Below are positions 9,154 to 16,953 of a DNA stretch of 64,000 nt, piece by piece. The stretch is from Paracraurococcus lichenis (GTDB lineage Bacteria; Pseudomonadota; Alphaproteobacteria; Acetobacterales; Acetobacteraceae), in NCBI RefSeq assembly GCF_030657435.1, contig NZ_JAUTWS010000002.1:186001-250000 (forward strand), read 5' to 3'. Every line of letters begins with the position of its first letter. Within the stretch, counting starts at the first letter, position 1. The notes beneath the pieces were generated by a model. That model was not told the DNA's origin. It did no database searches and saw only the letters and a program-made list of their open reading frames with translations. A program made the translations under genes and the position numbers.

Positions 9154-9612
9154 TCAATCGACGAGTCGCCGCACGTAGCGGCGAGTGCTCCGGAAGAGCG
9201 GCCGCACCCGGTCGCACCAGGGGGTGCTGCGGGCCTTGATCCACTCGGCCGATTGGTTCACCTCCGGCCGCTCGAAGCGGTAGGCCGCCAGCAGGTTCGG
9301 CGCGCCGCCGTCCAGGCGGCGGTAGCGTGTGCCGCCGATGCAGCCGGGCACCGAGGTCAGCAGCGGCAGGTGCTCCTGCTCGTACCACTCGTAGATCGCG
9401 GGCAGGTCGGGTTCCGCGATGTCGAGCTCGACCGTGTAGAGGAAGGGCGCGGGGCGGGACACGTCGCCGAGCGATGCGATGAAGGCATAGGGAATGCCCC
9501 CCGTCGCGCCGGCCGGCGGGTTCTCCAGCCAGTGCCAGACATCGGCGGGGTTCTCGAGGTCCTGGTAGCGCACGCCCTCGCCTCGCCCCGGTTGGATCAG
9601 CAGGTCGGCCAT
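9154..9612 (-). CDS. Small dimeric alpha/beta-barrel protein (DUF4286/EthD-like)
   Basis: The 152-residue cytoplasmic protein contains VELDIAEPDLPAIYEWYEQE followed by HLPLLTSVPGC, resembling ferredoxin-like alpha/beta-barrel proteins such as EthD or DUF4286, which bind or turn over small hydrophobic molecules. The ATG at 9612 is preceded by GAGGAAAC, a good ribosome site. It is read away from the ThDP-enzyme operon across a 72-bp gap holding a 9-bp inverted repeat, so the two units may share control. No catalytic residue can be named; function unknown. Confidence 0.6.
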   Translation of the reverse strand: MADLLIQPGRGEGVRYQDLENPADVWHWLENPPAGATGGIPYAFIASLGDVSRPAPFLYTVELDIAEPDLPAIYEWYEQEHLPLLTSVPGCIGGTRYRRLDGGAPNLLAAYRFERPEVNQSAEWIKARSTPWCDRVRPLFRSTRRYVRRLVD

Positions 9613-9627
9613 CGGGTTTCCTCCTGT

Positions 9628-9671
9628 CGCTTGTCGGGGCAGTATCGCCGGCACCGAGGGAACGACAAGCG
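9628..9671. promoter_or_regulatory. 9-bp inverted repeat in a divergent promoter
   Basis: CGCTTGTCG at 9628-9636 is mirrored exactly by CGACAAGCG at 9663-9671, with arm centres 35 bp apart. They fill most of the 72-bp gap between two divergent starts (9612 minus, 9685 plus). This could be an operator for a dimeric regulator, though none is encoded nearby. The right arm is close to the ribosome site of the ThDP gene. Confidence 0.4.
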
Positions 9672-9684
9672 GGGGGACCGCCCG

Positions 9685-11340
9685 ATGCAGGGCTATGAGT
9701 GGCTGGCGCGCAGCCTGAAGGCCTCCGGCCAGACGCATTTCTTCTTCGTGGACGCGGTGCTGCGGCGGACGCTGCTGGAGATGGAACGGATCGGCCTGCA
9801 GCCGGTGCTGGCGCATACCGAGAAGGCAGCGGTCTACATGGCCGACGCCTATGCCCGCGTCTCGGGCCGGCCGGGCGTGGTGGCGGCGCAGTCGGTCGGC
9901 ACGGCGAACCTCGCCGCGGGGCTGCAGGACGCCTTCCTCGCGTGCAGCCCGGTGCTGGCGCTGACCGGGCACAAGCCGATCGGCCACCAGCACCGCAATG
10001 CCTACCAGGAGGTGGCGCATGCGCCGCTCTTCGCGCCCGTCACGAAATTCGCGGCGCAGGTGCATGAGGCGGCCGATCTGCCGCGGCAGTTCCGCCAGGC
10101 CTGGGCGGCCGCCGTCTCGGTCCCGCCGCGGCCGGTGCATCTCGACCTCAACGGGCTGATGGGGGAGTTCGTCGAGACCTCCGAAACAGCGGAGGAGCCC
10201 GCCGCGCTCGGGGCCTGGACGGCGCCGCGGCACCGGCCCATGGCGGATGCGGCCTCGGTGCAGGCGGCGGCGGAGGCGTTGCGCTCCTCGCTGCGCGTCG
10301 TGATCGTCGCCGGCGACGGCGCGGCGCTGTCCGGCTGCGGGGCGGAGCTGCTGGCGCTGGCGGAGGCGCTGCGGACGCCCATCGCCACCTCGCTCGGCGC
10401 GCGCGGCCTGGTCTCGACCCAGCATCCGTTGCATGTCGGCGTGGTCGGCAACTACTCGGCGCCGCCCGCCAACCAGGTGGTGCATGCGGCGGATCTCGTG
10501 CTCTTCGTCGGCTGCGACACCGGCGACCAGGTGACGCATACCTGGCGCGTGCCGCGGCCGGGCACGCGGGTGGTGCAGATCGATGTCGATCCGCTGGAGT
10601 TCGAACGGAGCTATGCGGCGGAGGTCGCGCTGCTCGGCGATCCCAGGGCGTCGCTCGCGGCGCTGGTCGCGGCGCTCGGCCGGCCGACGCGGGACGGCGC
10701 CTTCCTGGCGGAGGCGCAGGGTATCATGGCGGCCTGGCGGAAGGCGATGGCACCGCGCCTCGCCAGCGAGGCCGTCGCCATCGACCCGGCGCGGCTTTGC
10801 GCCGAGATCAGCCGCGCGCTGCCGGCGGATGGCATCCTGGTCGCCGATACCGGCTATTCCGGCATCTGGACCGGCACGCTGGTCGAGCTCGAGCCGACGC
10901 AGACCTATCTGCGCGCCGCGGGCTCGCTCGGCTGGGCCTTCCCGGCCTCGCTCGGCGCGAAGCTGGCGGCGCCCCGGCGCAAGGTGGTGTGCTGGTCGGG
11001 TGACGGCGCGCTCTACTACCACCTGCCGGAGCTGGAGACGGCGAAGCGGCGCGGGATCGCGGTGACGCTGGTGGTGAACAACAACTCCGGCTTCGGCCAG
11101 GGCTGGCCGGGCTACCTGAAGCAGGCCGGCAACCGGCCGGTGGCGGCGGAGCAGGTGCTGCGCTTCGGCCCGACCGACTTCGCCGCCGTCGCGCGGCAAT
11201 TCGGCCTGCAGGGCATCCGCGTGGAGCGGCCGCAGGACATCGCCGGCGCGCTGGCCGAGGCGATGGCGAGCGACGAGACCGTGGTGGTGGACGTCGCCAC
11301 CGACATCGACTGCAGGGCGCCTGAGCCCTGGACACCCTAA
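9685..11340 (+). CDS. Thiamine-diphosphate-dependent enzyme, acetolactate synthase/decarboxylase-like
   Basis: The 551-residue protein has the three-domain arrangement of the acetolactate synthase/benzoylformate decarboxylase family. The catalytic Glu46 lies in LAHTEKAAVYMADAYAR and activates the cofactor. The ThDP-Mg motif begins GDGALYYHLPELETAK near residue 439 and ends in VVNNNSGFGQGW. It is probably a 2-oxoacid decarboxylase or carboligase rather than the biosynthetic acetolactate synthase, since no small subunit follows and the neighbours are dehydrogenases. The ATG at 9685 follows GGGGGGACC. A palindrome starts at the base after its stop. Confidence 0.85.
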   Translation: MQGYEWLARSLKASGQTHFFFVDAVLRRTLLEMERIGLQPVLAHTEKAAVYMADAYARVSGRPGVVAAQSVGTANLAAGLQDAFLACSPVLALTGHKPIGHQHRNAYQEVAHAPLFAPVTKFAAQVHEAADLPRQFRQAWAAAVSVPPRPVHLDLNGLMGEFVETSETAEEPAALGAWTAPRHRPMADAASVQAAAEALRSSLRVVIVAGDGAALSGCGAELLALAEALRTPIATSLGARGLVSTQHPLHVGVVGNYSAPPANQVVHAADLVLFVGCDTGDQVTHTWRVPRPGTRVVQIDVDPLEFERSYAAEVALLGDPRASLAALVAALGRPTRDGAFLAEAQGIMAAWRKAMAPRLASEAVAIDPARLCAEISRALPADGILVADTGYSGIWTGTLVELEPTQTYLRAAGSLGWAFPASLGAKLAAPRRKVVCWSGDGALYYHLPELETAKRRGIAVTLVVNNNSGFGQGWPGYLKQAGNRPVAAEQVLRFGPTDFAAVARQFGLQGIRVERPQDIAGALAEAMASDETVVVDVATDIDCRAPEPWTP

Positions 11341-11360
11341 GCAAACCCCTCGGGGTTTGC
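11341..11360 (+). terminator. Palindromic hairpin directly after a stop codon (repeat copy 1)
   Basis: GCAAACCCC-tc-GGGGTTTGC is a perfect 9-bp stem starting at the first base after the TAA of the ThDP gene. The same 20 bases occur inverted at 47046-47065, also directly after a stop codon. There is no clean T-tract, so it may be a weak terminator or an mRNA 3'-end stabiliser. Confidence 0.6.
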
Positions 11361-11456
11361 GCTGCAACAAAACCCTAAACAGGGTCGTCCGATCGTCGCC
11401 GCGCCGCAGGCGCGGCGGCGTGAATCGGCCGGCCGAATATCGAAGGAGGCTTGAAC

Positions 11457-12416
11457 ATGGCACGCGTGGCGGTCATCGGCGCCGGCACCATGGGGCATGC
11501 GCTGGCGCTGGTCTTCGCGCTCGGCGGGCACCGGGTGCGGCTGACCGACAGCAATCCGGAGACCTTGGCAAAAGCACAAGGGCTGATGGAGACGGCGCTG
11601 GCGACGCTCGTCGAGGGCGGCGAGGCGCCGAAGGACTGGACATCCGGCCATCTCGCCCAGGCGGTGACGCGGCACGAGAGCCTGGAGGAGGCGGTGGACG
11701 GCGCCGAGCTGATCGTGGAGGCGATCATCGAGGTGCCGGAGGCCAAGCGCGCGCTCTACGAGCGGCTGGATGCCTGCGCGCCGCCGGATGCGGCGATCGC
11801 CAGCAATACCAGCCATCTCGACGTCTTCCCGCTGATCCCGGCAGCGCGGCAGCGGCGCGCCATGATCGCGCACTGGTACACGCCGCCCTACCTGGTGGAT
11901 TTGGTGGACATGATCCCGGGTCCGCAATGCGAGCCGGCGGCCTTCGAGCAGGTCTTCGGCATGCTGAAGGCCATGGGCAAGCAGCCGCTGGGCCTGAAGA
12001 AATTCGTCCCCGGCTATGTCGCCAACCGCATCCAGGCGGCGATCGGGCTGGAGGTGCAGCACCTGCTGGACGAGGGCGTGGCGACGGCGCCCGAGATCGA
12101 CGCGGCCATCATCCATGGCCTGGCGCTGCGGCTGCCGATCCTCGGCTACTACGCCAAGGCGGACTTCACCGGCCTGCCGCTGATGCAGGCGGTGGGGCGG
12201 AACAAGAGCTACACGCCGCCCGAGCCGCGCGGCAGCAGCCCGGTGCTCGACAGGCTGGTGGCGGAGGGCCGCACCGGCGTCCTCGCCGGCGCCGGCTACT
12301 ACGATTGGCCGGACGATCCCGCGAAGCTCTTCGAGGCGCGGGACCGCAGGCTCATCGCCCTCAAGCAGGCGATGCGGGAGATCGGCACCATGGCGGGACT
12401 GGAGCGCGACGCATGA
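11457..12416 (+). CDS. 3-hydroxyacyl-CoA dehydrogenase family oxidoreductase
   Basis: The 319-residue NAD-dependent enzyme opens with VAVIGAGTMGHALALVF, a Rossmann dinucleotide loop. It has the two-domain layout of 3-hydroxyacyl-CoA or L-gulonate/carnitine dehydrogenases, with ASNTSHLDVFPL and a helical C-terminal domain (FVPGYVANRIQAAIGLEV). The canonical His is replaced by the AHWYTPPYLVDLVDMIPG context, closer to the non-CoA subgroup. The ATG at 11457 has a perfect AAGGAGG 7 bp upstream; a TTG at 11451 is less likely. Its stop overlaps the SDR start as ATGA. Confidence 0.82.
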   Translation: MARVAVIGAGTMGHALALVFALGGHRVRLTDSNPETLAKAQGLMETALATLVEGGEAPKDWTSGHLAQAVTRHESLEEAVDGAELIVEAIIEVPEAKRALYERLDACAPPDAAIASNTSHLDVFPLIPAARQRRAMIAHWYTPPYLVDLVDMIPGPQCEPAAFEQVFGMLKAMGKQPLGLKKFVPGYVANRIQAAIGLEVQHLLDEGVATAPEIDAAIIHGLALRLPILGYYAKADFTGLPLMQAVGRNKSYTPPEPRGSSPVLDRLVAEGRTGVLAGAGYYDWPDDPAKLFEARDRRLIALKQAMREIGTMAGLERDA

Positions 12417-13177
12417 TCCGCTACGAACTCACGGGCCGGACGGCCCTCGTCACCGGCGCCGCCTCGGGCATCGGCCTTGCCCTGGCGACGCAATTGGCGC
12501 GCAACGGCGCGAAGGTGGCGATCAACCACCTGGCCGATGACGCGCGCGGGCCGGAGCAGGTGGAAGCATTGCGGGCCGAGGGGCTGGATGTCATCGCCGC
12601 CCCCGGCAATGTCGGCGATCCCGCGGATTGCGTGCGGATGGTGGAGCAGGCGGTCGCCGATCTCGGCCGGCTGGACTACCTCGCCAACAATGCGGGCACG
12701 CCGGGCAGCCGCACCAGCATCGCGCCGAAGGAGCTGGACCGCATCACCGAGGAACTCTGGGACACGCTGGTGCAGGTGAACCTGGTCGGCGTCTTCCGTT
12801 GCACCAAGGCTGCGGCGCCGGCGCTGCGGGCGGCGAAGGGCGCGGTGGTGAACACTGCCTCCATCGCGGGGCTCGGCGCGGTCGGGTCCTCCATGGCCTA
12901 TGGCGCGACCAAGGCGGGCGTGGTCAGCCTGACGAAGAACCTGGCGCGGGCGCTCGCGCCCGAGGTGCGGGTGAATGCCGTGGCGCCGGGCGCGGTGGAC
13001 AGCGCCTGGATGATCGAATGGACGAACGAGCAGCGCAGCAGCTCGATCGACAAGGCGCTGCTGAAGCGGCGCTGCACCACGGACGACCTGGCGGAGGTGA
13101 TGCTGTTCCTGCTGGCCGGCGCCGCCATGGTGACGGGGCAGACGATCACGGTGGATGGCGGGCTGACGCTCGCCTGA
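12413..13177 (+). CDS. Short-chain dehydrogenase/reductase
   Basis: A 254-residue classical SDR. Residues 14-21 are TGAASGIG for NAD(P), followed by NNAG, a serine in VVNTASIAG, the YGATK catalytic Tyr-Lys pair and a C-terminal ITVDGG. It reduces or oxidises a carbonyl/alcohol; the substrate is unknown. It is translationally coupled to the preceding dehydrogenase (4-bp overlap) and is followed by a zinc alcohol dehydrogenase, so three dehydrogenases of different families act next to one ThDP enzyme. Confidence 0.9.
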   Translation: MIRYELTGRTALVTGAASGIGLALATQLARNGAKVAINHLADDARGPEQVEALRAEGLDVIAAPGNVGDPADCVRMVEQAVADLGRLDYLANNAGTPGSRTSIAPKELDRITEELWDTLVQVNLVGVFRCTKAAAPALRAAKGAVVNTASIAGLGAVGSSMAYGATKAGVVSLTKNLARALAPEVRVNAVAPGAVDSAWMIEWTNEQRSSSIDKALLKRRCTTDDLAEVMLFLLAGAAMVTGQTITVDGGLTLA

Positions 13178-13194
13178 CACGAAGGGGGACCGCG

Positions 13195-14175
13195 ATGCGT
13201 GCGATGCGGCTGCATGCCCCGGGGCGGCTGGTGGCGGAGGCGGTGCCGGATCCGCGGCCCGGTCCCGGCCAGGTGCTGATCCGCGTCGCCGCCTGCGCGG
13301 TCTGCCGCACCGACCTGCATGTGGTGGATGGCGAGCTGCCCGCGCCGAAGCCATGCGTCGTCCCGGGCCATGAGATCGTCGGTCGCGTGGTCGAGGCAGG
13401 GCCGGGCGCGGAGCGCTTCGCGCCAGGGCAGCGCGTCGGCGTGCCCTGGCTGGGCCATGTCTGCGGCTCCTGCCGCTTCTGCCGCTCCGGCCGCGAGAAC
13501 CTCTGCGGGCAGGCGCGCTTCACCGGCTACCAGATCGATGGCGGCTATGCAGAATATGCCGTCGCCGATGCGCGCTTCTGCCTGCCGGTGCCGGAGGGCT
13601 ATGCGGATGCCGAGGCCGCGCCGCTGCTCTGCGCCGGGCTGATCGGGCATCGCGCGCTGCGCATGGCGGGCGACGCGCGCCGCCTCGGCCTCTACGGGTT
13701 CGGCGCGGCCGCGCATATCGTGGCGCAGGTGGCGCGGCACGAGGGGCGGGAGGTGTTCGCCTTCACCCGCGACGGCGACCGCGCGGCGCAGGACTTCGCC
13801 CGCGGCCTCGGCGCCGTCTGGGCCGGCGGGTCGGAGGAGGCGCCGCCCGAGCCGCTCGATGCCGCCATCATCTTCGCGCCCATCGGCGCGCTGGTGCCGG
13901 CCGCCCTGCGCGCGGTGGACCGCGGCGGCACCGTGGTCTGCGCCGGGATCCACATGAGCGACATCCCGGCCTTTCCCTACGCCATCCTCTGGGAGGAGCG
14001 CAGCCTCCGCTCCGTCGCCAATCTGACGCGCGCCGATGGCGAGGCCTTCATGGCGCTCGCGCCGCGCGTGCCCGTCCGGACGGAGGTGGAGGTGCTGCCG
14101 CTGGACCAGGCCGTGCAGGCGCTGGACCGGCTGCGGGCGGGGCAGGTGACGGGGGCGCTGGTCCTGGCGCCCTGA
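13195..14175 (+). CDS. Zinc-dependent alcohol dehydrogenase
   Basis: The 326-residue medium-chain dehydrogenase keeps the catalytic zinc ligands Cys37 (CAVCRTDLH) and His59 (VVPGHEIVG) and the four structural-zinc cysteines 90, 93, 96 and 104 in CGSCRFCRSGRENLC. The cofactor loop is GLYGFGAAAHI, a variant of the usual GxGxxG. It resembles the AdhA/AdhP-like group acting on primary alcohols. A GGGGGACC ribosome site lies 17 bp after the SDR stop; a second in-frame ATG at 13204 is possible. It probably ends the ThDP-dehydrogenase operon. Confidence 0.88.
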   Translation: MRAMRLHAPGRLVAEAVPDPRPGPGQVLIRVAACAVCRTDLHVVDGELPAPKPCVVPGHEIVGRVVEAGPGAERFAPGQRVGVPWLGHVCGSCRFCRSGRENLCGQARFTGYQIDGGYAEYAVADARFCLPVPEGYADAEAAPLLCAGLIGHRALRMAGDARRLGLYGFGAAAHIVAQVARHEGREVFAFTRDGDRAAQDFARGLGAVWAGGSEEAPPEPLDAAIIFAPIGALVPAALRAVDRGGTVVCAGIHMSDIPAFPYAILWEERSLRSVANLTRADGEAFMALAPRVPVRTEVEVLPLDQAVQALDRLRAGQVTGALVLAP

Positions 14176-14241
14176 GGCCGGCTTGCCGCGCGGCGGGGCG
14201 GGCGCCAGACTGCCGGCAAAGGAACGACCGAGGACACGCCC

Positions 14242-15483
14242 ATGAGCCCGCAACCCGGCCCCGATTATGCGCGCCTCTTCCGCAAGGGCGCGCCCGAGCC
14301 CACGCCGCGCTTCACCGGCTTCCCCAAATACAATTTCGTCGGCGGCCACAACGACCCGACGCGTGTCCCGGTCGCGGCGCTGGCCGAGGCCGCCGCGGCG
14401 GCGCTGACGCGGGAGGGGGCGAGCCTCGCGCTCTACAACCTGGGCCACGGGCCGCAGGGTCATGCGGGCATGCGCGACCTGGTCGTGGACAAGCTGCGGC
14501 GCCACCGCGGCGTCGCCTGCACGCGCGACGACGTGCTCATCACCTCCGGCTCGCTGCAGGGCCTCGACCTGGTCAACGACCTGCTGCTCGAGCCCGGCGA
14601 CACGGTGCTGGTCGAGGAGCTTTCCTATGGCGGCGCGCTCTCCCGCATCAGGAAGCGCGGCGTCACCATCGTGCCGGTGGCGCTGGACGGGGAGGGGATG
14701 CGGATGGACGCGCTCTCCGATGCGCTGGACGGCCTGAAGGCGCGCGGCGTGGTGCCGAAATACCTCTACACCATCCCGACCATCCAGAACCCGACGGGGT
14801 CCATCCTGCCGCTCGAGCGGCGGCAGCAGATGCTCTCGCTGGCCCGCGCGCATGGCGTGCCGGTCTTCGAGGACGAGTGCTATGCCGACCTGATCTGGGC
14901 CGGGGCGCAGGCGCCGCCCGCGCTCTATGCGCTGGACCCGGCGCAGGTCATCCATATCGGCTCCTTCTCCAAGACCCTCGCGCCGGCGCTGCGCGCCGCC
15001 TATGCGGTCGCGCCCTGGCCGGTGCTGTCCCGCCTGCTCTCGTTGAAGACCGATGGCGGCACCGGCGCCGTGGAGCAGATGCTGGTCGCCGAGTATTTCT
15101 CGAAGCATTTCGACAGCCATGTCGCGGCGCTGTCGGGCGTGCTGGAGGGGAAGCTGCAGGCGATGCTGGAGGCGGTGGCGCGCGAGTTCGGCAGCGCCGC
15201 CGAATGCTTCGTGCCGAAGGGCGGCATCTTTCTCTGGCTGAAGCTGCCGGAGGCGGTGGATGTGCGCAAGCTGGTCAAGCCGGCGGCGGAACGCGGCATC
15301 CAGTTCAACCCCGGCCCCGAATGGGCCTGCGACCCGGAGAGCGCGAAGTCGCAGCTCCGGCTCTGCTTCGCGCTGCCCTCGAAGGAGGAGATCCGCGAGG
15401 GCGTCGCCGCCTTCGCCCGCGTCTGCTACGAGCAGACCGGCATCCCGGCGCAGAGCGGCAATATCCGCCACGCGCCGGGCTGA
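14242..15483 (+). CDS. PLP-dependent aminotransferase, class I/II (LysN/MocR-like fold, no regulator domain)
   Basis: The 413-residue fold-type I aminotransferase has the 2-aminoadipate aminotransferase pattern: TSGSLQGLDLVNDLLLEPGD, YTIPTIQNPTG, FEDECYADL and the PLP lysine in GSFSKTLAPALR. It lacks the N-terminal winged helix of MocR regulators, so it is an enzyme. It follows the dehydrogenase run by 66 bp with its own AAAGGAACGACCGAGGA leader, and may supply a 2-oxo acid to the ThDP enzyme, which is an inference from context. It converges on the minus-strand gene at 15489 with only 5 bp between stops. Confidence 0.86.
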   Translation: MSPQPGPDYARLFRKGAPEPTPRFTGFPKYNFVGGHNDPTRVPVAALAEAAAAALTREGASLALYNLGHGPQGHAGMRDLVVDKLRRHRGVACTRDDVLITSGSLQGLDLVNDLLLEPGDTVLVEELSYGGALSRIRKRGVTIVPVALDGEGMRMDALSDALDGLKARGVVPKYLYTIPTIQNPTGSILPLERRQQMLSLARAHGVPVFEDECYADLIWAGAQAPPALYALDPAQVIHIGSFSKTLAPALRAAYAVAPWPVLSRLLSLKTDGGTGAVEQMLVAEYFSKHFDSHVAALSGVLEGKLQAMLEAVAREFGSAAECFVPKGGIFLWLKLPEAVDVRKLVKPAAERGIQFNPGPEWACDPESAKSQLRLCFALPSKEEIREGVAAFARVCYEQTGIPAQSGNIRHAPG

Positions 15484-15488
15484 CGGGT

Positions 15489-15899
15489 TCAGCCCTTCGG
15501 CTTGTCGAGCTCCGCGAAGACCTCCATCGCCGCGCGCACCGCGGCGACGGCGGTCGGCACGCCGGCATAGATGCCGACATGCAGGAAGATCTCCTTCAGC
15601 TCCTCCCGCGTCAGGCCGTTGTTCAGGCCCATGCGGATATGCGACTTCAGCTCCTCTGTCCGGCCGAGCGCCGTCAGGACGGAGATGGTGATGGTGCTGC
15701 GGGTCGCGCGCTCCAGCCCCGGGCGGTTCCAGACCGCGCCGAAGCAGTGCTCGAACAGGTATTGCCGCAGGTCGCGTGTCATCTCGTGCTGCGCGGCCTC
15801 GTCCATCGCCTTCTGCGCGACGGCGGGGCCGCGCATCTCGAACCAGACTTCCTTGCCGGCCTTGAAGAACTCGTTCTCGTCCCAGTCATGGGTCGCCAT
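15489..15899 (-). CDS. Carboxymuconolactone decarboxylase family protein
   Basis: The 136-residue all-helical protein resembles PcaC. It has the family core RATRSTITISVLTALGRTEE and HIRMGLNNGLTREELKEIFL followed by HVGIYAGVPTAVAA. True 4-carboxymuconolactone decarboxylases belong to protocatechuate degradation, but no other pca gene is here, so an unrelated decarboxylase or a redox role is possible. No CxxC peroxidase motif is seen. The ATG at 15899 follows GGGAGGCAGCG. Upstream, 139 bp separate it from the divergent TauD gene. Confidence 0.82.
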   Translation of the reverse strand: MATHDWDENEFFKAGKEVWFEMRGPAVAQKAMDEAAQHEMTRDLRQYLFEHCFGAVWNRPGLERATRSTITISVLTALGRTEELKSHIRMGLNNGLTREELKEIFLHVGIYAGVPTAVAAVRAAMEVFAELDKPKG

Positions 15900-16038
15900 C
15901 GCTGCCTCCCTTTGGAATTCCGCTCCAGGCGGGCAGGCTAGACCCGGGCTTTCCGGCTGCGAAGGGCCACGCGCAGGTTGCGCCGCGGCCGGCCTAGGCG
16001 CAGGCTTGGCGGCAAGAGCAAGACCCAGGAGGACGGCC

Positions 16039-16911
16039 ATGGATGGGCTGCGCAATAGCGAGTACCGCCATCTCGAGGTCAACCGCATCGCCGGCTCGCT
16101 CGGCGCCGAGGTTTCCGGCGTCGACCTCTCGCAGGACCTGCCGGAGGCGGTGCTGAGCGAGATCCGGAAGGCGCTGCTGGACAACCTGGTGATCTTCTTC
16201 CGCGATCAGCGGCTCACGCCGCCGACCCAGCTCGCCTTCGCGCGGCGCTGGGGGGAAATCCACCTGCATCCCTACATGGCCGGGATGGACGACTATCCGG
16301 AGGTGCTGGAGATCCGGAAGACGCCGGCGGACAAGAAGAATTTCGGCGGCTCCTGGCACTCCGACCAGGCCTTCACCGCCAAGCCGGCGATGGGGACCAT
16401 CCTCTACGGCGTCGAGATCCCCTCGGCCGGCGGCGACACGCTATGGACCAACCAGTATCTGGCCTATGAGACGCTCTCGCCGGGGATGCGGCGGATGCTG
16501 GATGGGTTGAAGGGCGTCTATCGCGGCGACAATTTCAGCAGCCACGACGGCAAGACGCGCCGGGAATACTACGCCGACAAGATCTCCATGAAGGTGATCG
16601 ATCCCGGCGACACCCAGACCATCTCGACCCATCCGCTGGTGCGGACGCATCCGGAGACGGGGCGCAAGGCGCTCTTCGTCGGCGGCCACCTGCACCGGTT
16701 CGAGGACATGACGGAGGCCGAGAGCCGGCCGCTGATCGACTTTCTCATGCAGCATGCGACCCGGCCGGAATTCACCTGCCGCTTCCGCTGGCGCAGCGGG
16801 TCGCTCGCCTTCTGGGACAATCGCTGCACGATGCACTTCGCGATCAACGACTACCCCGCGGAGACGCGCATCATGCACCGCGTGACCATCTGCGGCGACA
16901 CGCCGTTCTGA
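16039..16911 (+). CDS. TauD/TfdA family Fe(II)/2-oxoglutarate dioxygenase
   Basis: The 290-residue dioxygenase has the iron triad: His107 and Asp109 in WHSDQAF and His266 in CTMHFAIND, with Arg281 in MHRVT placed to bind 2-oxoglutarate. The start MDGLRNSEYRHLEVNRIAG leads into the GAEVSGVDLSQDL motif of the family. These enzymes hydroxylate sulfonates, aryloxyacetates or other small acids; the substrate is not predictable. The ATG at 16039 follows AGGAGGACGGCC. A strong hairpin at 16920 separates it from the convergent homospermidine synthase. Confidence 0.88.
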   Translation: MDGLRNSEYRHLEVNRIAGSLGAEVSGVDLSQDLPEAVLSEIRKALLDNLVIFFRDQRLTPPTQLAFARRWGEIHLHPYMAGMDDYPEVLEIRKTPADKKNFGGSWHSDQAFTAKPAMGTILYGVEIPSAGGDTLWTNQYLAYETLSPGMRRMLDGLKGVYRGDNFSSHDGKTRREYYADKISMKVIDPGDTQTISTHPLVRTHPETGRKALFVGGHLHRFEDMTEAESRPLIDFLMQHATRPEFTCRFRWRSGSLAFWDNRCTMHFAINDYPAETRIMHRVTICGDTPF

Positions 16912-16919
16912 GGCGAAGG

Positions 16920-16942
16920 CGCGGGGGCAGGGCGCCCCCGCG
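16920..16942. terminator. Bidirectional terminator hairpin
   Basis: CGCGGGGGC-agggc-GCCCCCGCG gives a perfect 9-bp stem with a 5-base loop in the 42-bp gap between the convergent stops at 16911 and 16954. There is no T-tract on either side. Confidence 0.55.
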
Positions 16943-16953
16943 TCGCATCCGCG

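Noticed and set aside
12898-15471. 857-codon minus-strand frame
   Set aside because: It is the shadow of the SDR, alcohol dehydrogenase and aminotransferase genes, whose motifs are clear on the plus strand.
14242-15483. Aminotransferase considered as a MocR-type regulator
   Set aside because: At 413 residues there is no N-terminal winged-helix domain, so it is an enzyme only.
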